The translations under genes and the position numbers were made by a program. This document shows positions 5,321-8,883 of a stretch of DNA of 8,883 bases, piece by piece. Every line of letters begins with the position of its first letter. Position 1 is the first letter of the stretch. The stretch is from positions 1 to 8,883 of the forward strand of contig JAUXCJ010000022.1 in assembly GCA_030618965.1 (NCBI GenBank), written 5' to 3'. The notes under the pieces were generated by a model. It made no database searches and was not told the DNA's origin. It saw nothing but the letters and a program-made list of their open reading frames with translations. The stretch comes from Thiomargarita sp. (GTDB lineage: Bacteria > Pseudomonadota > Gammaproteobacteria > Beggiatoales > Beggiatoaceae).

Positions 5321-7516
5321 TTGAAAAGCATTTTCCTTATCATTTTTTCCTATCTAATATGCTTTCAGCCCATAATTATACAAGCACAAGAAACACGTCC
5401 TAAAATTGGCATCGCCCTATCAGGCGGTGGCGCACGGGGAATCGCTCATGTTGGGGTACTAAAAGCTTTAGAAGAACTCCGTGTCCCTATTGATTATATT
5501 GCTGGCACCAGCATGGGCAGTATTGTCGGTGGATTATATGCGAGCGGATTATCTCCCAAAGCACTACATCGCGTTTTAAATGAAACTGATTGGGAAAGCA
5601 TCTTTAATTTAAAAACTGATAGGAATCAGTTGTCTTACCGTGAAAAGCAAAATCAACGCCGTCTGTTTCAAATGGAAATCGGTTTAGATAAAAATTACAG
5701 TTTCTCGACATCTGCTGGGCTTGTCGGGGGGCAAAATTTATTTTTAGCCCTCAAACGCCTCACCAAAGGCATTCATACTGATGACTTTTCTAAATTACCC
5801 ATTCCCTTTAAAGCCGTTGCTGTTGATATCAATACTGCTGAAAATTACCTTTTAGAAAAAGGTGATCTTGCCTTAGCCCTGCGTGCTTCAATGGCAGTGC
5901 CATTTGCCTTTGCACCCGTCAAAATTGATGGCCATCTACTAGTTGATGGTGGCATACTGAACAATCTACCTGTTGATGTGGTACGTGCAATGGGTGCCGA
6001 CATTGTAATCGCTGTCAATATTTCTACCCCTTTAGAAGAAATCGAATCCAATAGCTCATTTTTGACGGTTGCCCTACAATCACTGGATACCGCCTTAATT
6101 CAAAATACACGCCGTGCATTAGAAAATGCTGACCTTATCATCACTCCAAAGCTTGAAAACTATGGTTTTACCGATTTTGAGCAAGGGGGAGAAATGGTGG
6201 CCAAAGGTTATGAAGCGGTCAAAAGTAAAGCCTCTTTATTTAAAGGGCTGAGCCTGACACCAGCCGCTTATGCGCGTTATCGTGCCAATGTAGAAGCTAA
6301 GAAGGTAGCTACATCAAATAGGATTACTCCCAGATTTATCAAATTCAGAGGCAATAAACGTACAAGTACTGGTGTTTTACGGGGAAGATTAAACGATTTA
6401 ATCGGACATAAGCTCAAAATTGAAGATATTGAAGCCGAAACTAAACGATTGATGTCTTTAAATGATTTTGAAAATATCACTTATCAAATAATAGAAAATG
6501 AACAGGGGCAAACAGGTTTACTATTTGATGTGCGTGAAAAACGTTGGGGACCGAGTTATTTCCGTTTTGGCCTGAATGCGAATACAACTTTTAATGACAA
6601 ATTAGAATTCAGCATTTTATTACGTCATGAACGATTAAATATGACTCGTTTTGGTGCCGAATGGGTGACTGAACTAGAAATTGACTCTGGTTATAGATTA
6701 TTTAGCGAATTTTACCGCCCTTTGGGTTATCGTAGAGAATATTTTATTGCACCTTATGCAGAATTTCAGCGTTTATTTATGGATGTGTTTGAAAATAAAC
6801 AAGGTATTGGTGAGTATGACTTGAAACGTTTAAATGTAGGCTTTGATTTCGGCTACAATTTTGACAATGTAACCGAATTACGCGCTGGCTTTGCACATAA
6901 TCGCGTAGTCGCTGATTTACGGATTGGAAATGCCGATGTATTGCCTACAGGTAATACTAACGAAAATTTCTTCAAATTTCGCTTTGGTTACGATACATTA
7001 GATGATAATAGCCTGCCAACAAAGGGCACACAATTTGATATAACAGCTGAATTTTATGAAGAATTCATTGGATCAGATAGTGATTATCAAAAAGTAATAT
7101 TTTCTATACGTCGAGCATTTCCTATTAATCACCAGTTCACTTTACTGACAAATGCAAAGATTTTTACATTTGTTGATGCGGAGCGCCCTAAATATGAACA
7201 TTTTTCAATAGGTGGCATTAAATACTTAGCAGGCTATCCAGAAGGGGATATTAGTGGCGAACAGGCCTTATTTTTACAAATAGGTGGTATATTCGATCCA
7301 GTTCAAGGAAAAAATCCACTGGGTATGAAATGGCTAGGATTACTACATCTTGGCAATGCGTGGGATATTAATGAAGATATTCGGATAAATGATTTACTTT
7401 TTGGTGCTTTGGGGGGCGTTGCATGGAATACACCTTTTGGTACCCTTCTATTGGGGACCGGCTATACAAGCGGAGGGGCTTTGAATTATTATTTGTCTTT
7501 GGGACAGGTTTTTTAA
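5321..7516 (+). CDS. Patatin-like phospholipase with POTRA and beta-barrel (type Vd autotransporter, PlpD-like)
   Basis: The 731-residue protein matches the length and order of Pseudomonas PlpD. Residues 1-22 are a signal peptide (ending IIIQA or IIIQAQ). Residues about 27-230 are a patatin lipase domain, with the oxyanion loop SGGGARG (34-40), the nucleophile motif GTSMGS (Ser64), and the dyad aspartate in LLVDGG (Asp209). Residues about 330-405 form a POTRA-like segment (RFIKFRGNKRTS, then a helix and VREKRWG). The rest is a 16-strand-type barrel of the Omp85/surface-antigen superfamily that ends in phenylalanine (SLGQVF), as expected for BAM-inserted proteins. The lipase domain would be secreted to or exposed at the cell surface and hydrolyse phospholipids. 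All catalytic residues are intact. It starts at TTG with a strong AGGAG site. An FccB-like gene follows after 20 bp, so the two may be cotranscribed. Confidence 0.93.
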   Translation: MKSIFLIIFSYLICFQPIIIQAQETRPKIGIALSGGGARGIAHVGVLKALEELRVPIDYIAGTSMGSIVGGLYASGLSPKALHRVLNETDWESIFNLKTDRNQLSYREKQNQRRLFQMEIGLDKNYSFSTSAGLVGGQNLFLALKRLTKGIHTDDFSKLPIPFKAVAVDINTAENYLLEKGDLALALRASMAVPFAFAPVKIDGHLLVDGGILNNLPVDVVRAMGADIVIAVNISTPLEEIESNSSFLTVALQSLDTALIQNTRRALENADLIITPKLENYGFTDFEQGGEMVAKGYEAVKSKASLFKGLSLTPAAYARYRANVEAKKVATSNRITPRFIKFRGNKRTSTGVLRGRLNDLIGHKLKIEDIEAETKRLMSLNDFENITYQIIENEQGQTGLLFDVREKRWGPSYFRFGLNANTTFNDKLEFSILLRHERLNMTRFGAEWVTELEIDSGYRLFSEFYRPLGYRREYFIAPYAEFQRLFMDVFENKQGIGEYDLKRLNVGFDFGYNFDNVTELRAGFAHNRVVADLRIGNADVLPTGNTNENFFKFRFGYDTLDDNSLPTKGTQFDITAEFYEEFIGSDSDYQKVIFSIRRAFPINHQFTLLTNAKIFTFVDAERPKYEHFSIGGIKYLAGYPEGDISGEQALFLQIGGIFDPVQGKNPLGMKWLGLLHLGNAWDINEDIRINDLLFGALGGVAWNTPFGTLLLGTGYTSGGALNYYLSLGQVF

Positions 7517-7536
7517 AGCTTCAATAGGATACCATC

Positions 7537-8826
7537 ATGTCAAAAATAAACCGTAGAAATTTCATAAAACTAACAACCAGTGCCATAGCTGCCAGCATGG
7601 TTAGTTTTCCGTCGATCTCAATCGCAGCAACCAAAAAAGTAGTGATTATTGGTGGCGGTGCTGGCGGTACTGTCGCAGCTAAAACTATTCGGATGGCCGA
7701 TCCAACGATTGAAGTCACTCTCATTGAAGAGAATAAACACTATTACACTGGTTTTATGAGTAATGAAGTGTTAAGTGGTCAACGCCCGATTGAGTCCATC
7801 AAGTTCAATTATGAGGGTTTGAGCAAATATGGTATCAAGATGCTATATGAAAAAGCACTTGGTATTGATCCGATTGCTAAAAAAGTGAAACTTGCTGAAA
7901 AAATAATTGATTATGACCGTTTGATTGTTTCACCAGGGATTGAATTTAAATGGAATGCGATAACAGGCTATGATAAAAAAGCTGTTGAAAAAATGCCCCA
8001 TGCTTGGAAAGCTGGATCACAAACAGCACTTTTACGCCAACAAATAAAAGCAATGAAAAATGGTGGCACTGTTATCATTGCTGTACCAGAAAAGGATTTT
8101 CCTTGTCCCCTTGGACCTTATGAACGAGCCAGTCAGATTGCCTACTATTTCAAACAGCATAAACCGAACTCAAAAATAATCATTTTAGATGCTAACCAGA
8201 ATTTTTTTCCACGCCCGTTATTTATTCAAGGCTGGGAGAAATTTTATGGATTTGGCACAGAGAATAGCTTGATTGAATGGATACCCTTGGAAGAAGGCGG
8301 CAAAGTGGTTAGCGTTGACGTAGAAGGTATGAGCGTTTATGCGGGAGAATTTGAAGATGAGTTCACAGGCGACGTGATTAATGTCATCCCACCACAACGG
8401 GCAGGTGAAATTGCATTTCAAGGCGGCTTAGTCAATGAACAAGGCTGGTGTCCAGTCAATAATAAAACCTTTGAATCACGCTTGCAAAAAGATATTCATG
8501 TGATTGGCGATGCCTGTACTATCAAAATGCCAAAATCCGCGCAAATAGCGAATTCACAAGCAAAAGTCTGTGCAGCTGCGGTTGTAGCGGGATTACAAGA
8601 CAAAGAAATCGCAGATCCATCTTTCAAAAGCTTATGTTATGGTTTGATCGCCAAAGATTATGGATTTTCTAGCGCAAACCTTTATCAATTTGAAGCGGGC
8701 AAAATTAAACCGGTAAAAGGTGCAGATATATTATCATCTTTGGACGCATCGCTTGAAGAAAGAAAACGTGACACGGTTGCTGCTTATCGGTGGTTTGAGA
8801 AAATGACGGGTGAGATGTTTGGGTAA
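7537..8826 (+). CDS. FccB-like flavoprotein (flavocytochrome c sulfide dehydrogenase family), Tat-exported
   Basis: The 429-residue protein aligns along its whole length with the flavoprotein subunit of flavocytochrome c sulfide dehydrogenase, which oxidises sulfide in the periplasm. Residues 1-31 are a twin-arginine signal peptide (NRRNFIKL, then a hydrophobic core ending SISIA). FAD binding is shown by VVIIGGGAGG (35-44), Glu64 and HVIGDAC (321-327). Cys190 (FPCPLGPYERASQ) and Cys367 (SLCYGL) align with the redox-active disulfide Cys161-Cys337 of the Allochromatium enzyme, and GWCP (303-306) is kept. The position of the covalent FAD cysteine (Cys42 there, in YYTCYLSN) is Gly72 here (YYTGFMSN), so FAD is probably not covalently held. 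The C-terminal FCSD-type flavin domain is complete. AGGA (7526-7529) gives the start. No cytochrome c subunit lies upstream; downstream is cut by the window end. It could be a sulfide dehydrogenase variant or a related oxidoreductase. Confidence 0.88.
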   Translation: MSKINRRNFIKLTTSAIAASMVSFPSISIAATKKVVIIGGGAGGTVAAKTIRMADPTIEVTLIEENKHYYTGFMSNEVLSGQRPIESIKFNYEGLSKYGIKMLYEKALGIDPIAKKVKLAEKIIDYDRLIVSPGIEFKWNAITGYDKKAVEKMPHAWKAGSQTALLRQQIKAMKNGGTVIIAVPEKDFPCPLGPYERASQIAYYFKQHKPNSKIIILDANQNFFPRPLFIQGWEKFYGFGTENSLIEWIPLEEGGKVVSVDVEGMSVYAGEFEDEFTGDVINVIPPQRAGEIAFQGGLVNEQGWCPVNNKTFESRLQKDIHVIGDACTIKMPKSAQIANSQAKVCAAAVVAGLQDKEIADPSFKSLCYGLIAKDYGFSSANLYQFEAGKIKPVKGADILSSLDASLEERKRDTVAAYRWFEKMTGEMFG

Positions 8827-8852
8827 ATGCCATTAAGTTAAGGTGATTTTGG

Positions 8853-8883
8853 AGTCCAAAGCTTTAGCTTTGGCAGCGGCCAA
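8853..8883. repeat. Palindromic intergenic repeat at window end
   Basis: AGTCCAAAGCT (8853-8863) opens a perfect inverted repeat: CCAAAGCT (8856-8863), TT, AGCTTTGG (8866-8873). A second small hairpin overlaps it: TTGGC (8870-8874), AGCG, GCCAA (8879-8883), which reaches the window edge, so the element probably continues. It lies 26 bases past the FccB-like stop and could end that transcript. The 11-base match to 4483-4493 points to a dispersed repeat family. Confidence 0.6.

Noticed and set aside
7521..7724. Minus-strand ORF overlapping the start of the FccB-like gene
   Set aside because: It is a shadow of the Tat signal and FAD-binding region, whose protein motifs are unmistakable in the + frame. 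The minus-strand ORFs at 4008-4280, 4626-4841, 5845-6051, 6277-6480 and 8218-8421 are rejected for the same reason.

Overview
The window looks like a chromosomal segment of a low-GC, sulfur-oxidising gammaproteobacterium. A filamentous Thiotrichales/Beggiatoaceae-type organism is my best guess. The reasons are an Escherichia-type fused CysG, a TusA/DsrE2 sulfur-relay pair, a flavocytochrome c sulfide dehydrogenase-type flavoprotein, a type Vd patatin autotransporter, AT-rich codon use and short palindromic repeats between genes. The lineage is inference; the gene families are read from the sequence.

Layout: the window opens inside the C-terminal half of a MoxR-family AAA+ ATPase (+, 2-478). 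A 164-bp gap with a long hairpin separates it from the convergent cysG (-, 643-2016), a complete three-activity siroheme synthase. Divergent from cysG are tusA (2174-2404) and dsrE2 (2423-2893), which form a tight two-gene unit closed by a terminator-like hairpin. Next comes a secreted coiled-coil protein with a ClpP/SppA-like serine-protease domain (2978-4380). It is split by a frameshift that falls exactly at the catalytic-serine motif. After a gap holding a degenerate palindromic repeat come adk (4573-5226), a 15-bp-stem nested palindrome (5254-5286), a PlpD-like patatin/POTRA/beta-barrel protein that starts at TTG (5321-7516), and 20 bp later a Tat-exported FccB-like flavoprotein (7537-8826). 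The window ends in a cleaner copy of the palindromic repeat seen upstream of adk.

How the genes may work together: three units bear on sulfur metabolism. CysG makes siroheme, the cofactor of sulfite and nitrite reductases, including the reverse dissimilatory sulfite reductase of sulfur oxidisers. TusA and DsrE2 are cytoplasmic persulfide carriers that feed that pathway. The FccB-like protein would act on sulfide or another sulfur compound in the periplasm. The adk, MoxR, patatin and ClpP-like genes have no evident sulfur role.

Most worth a second look are the coiled-coil ClpP-like protease with its broken active-site codon region, the FccB-like protein whose covalent-FAD cysteine position is glycine, and the palindromic repeats. 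I see no CRISPR array, tRNA, rRNA, transposase or phage gene. No gene-free stretch exceeds 300 bases.
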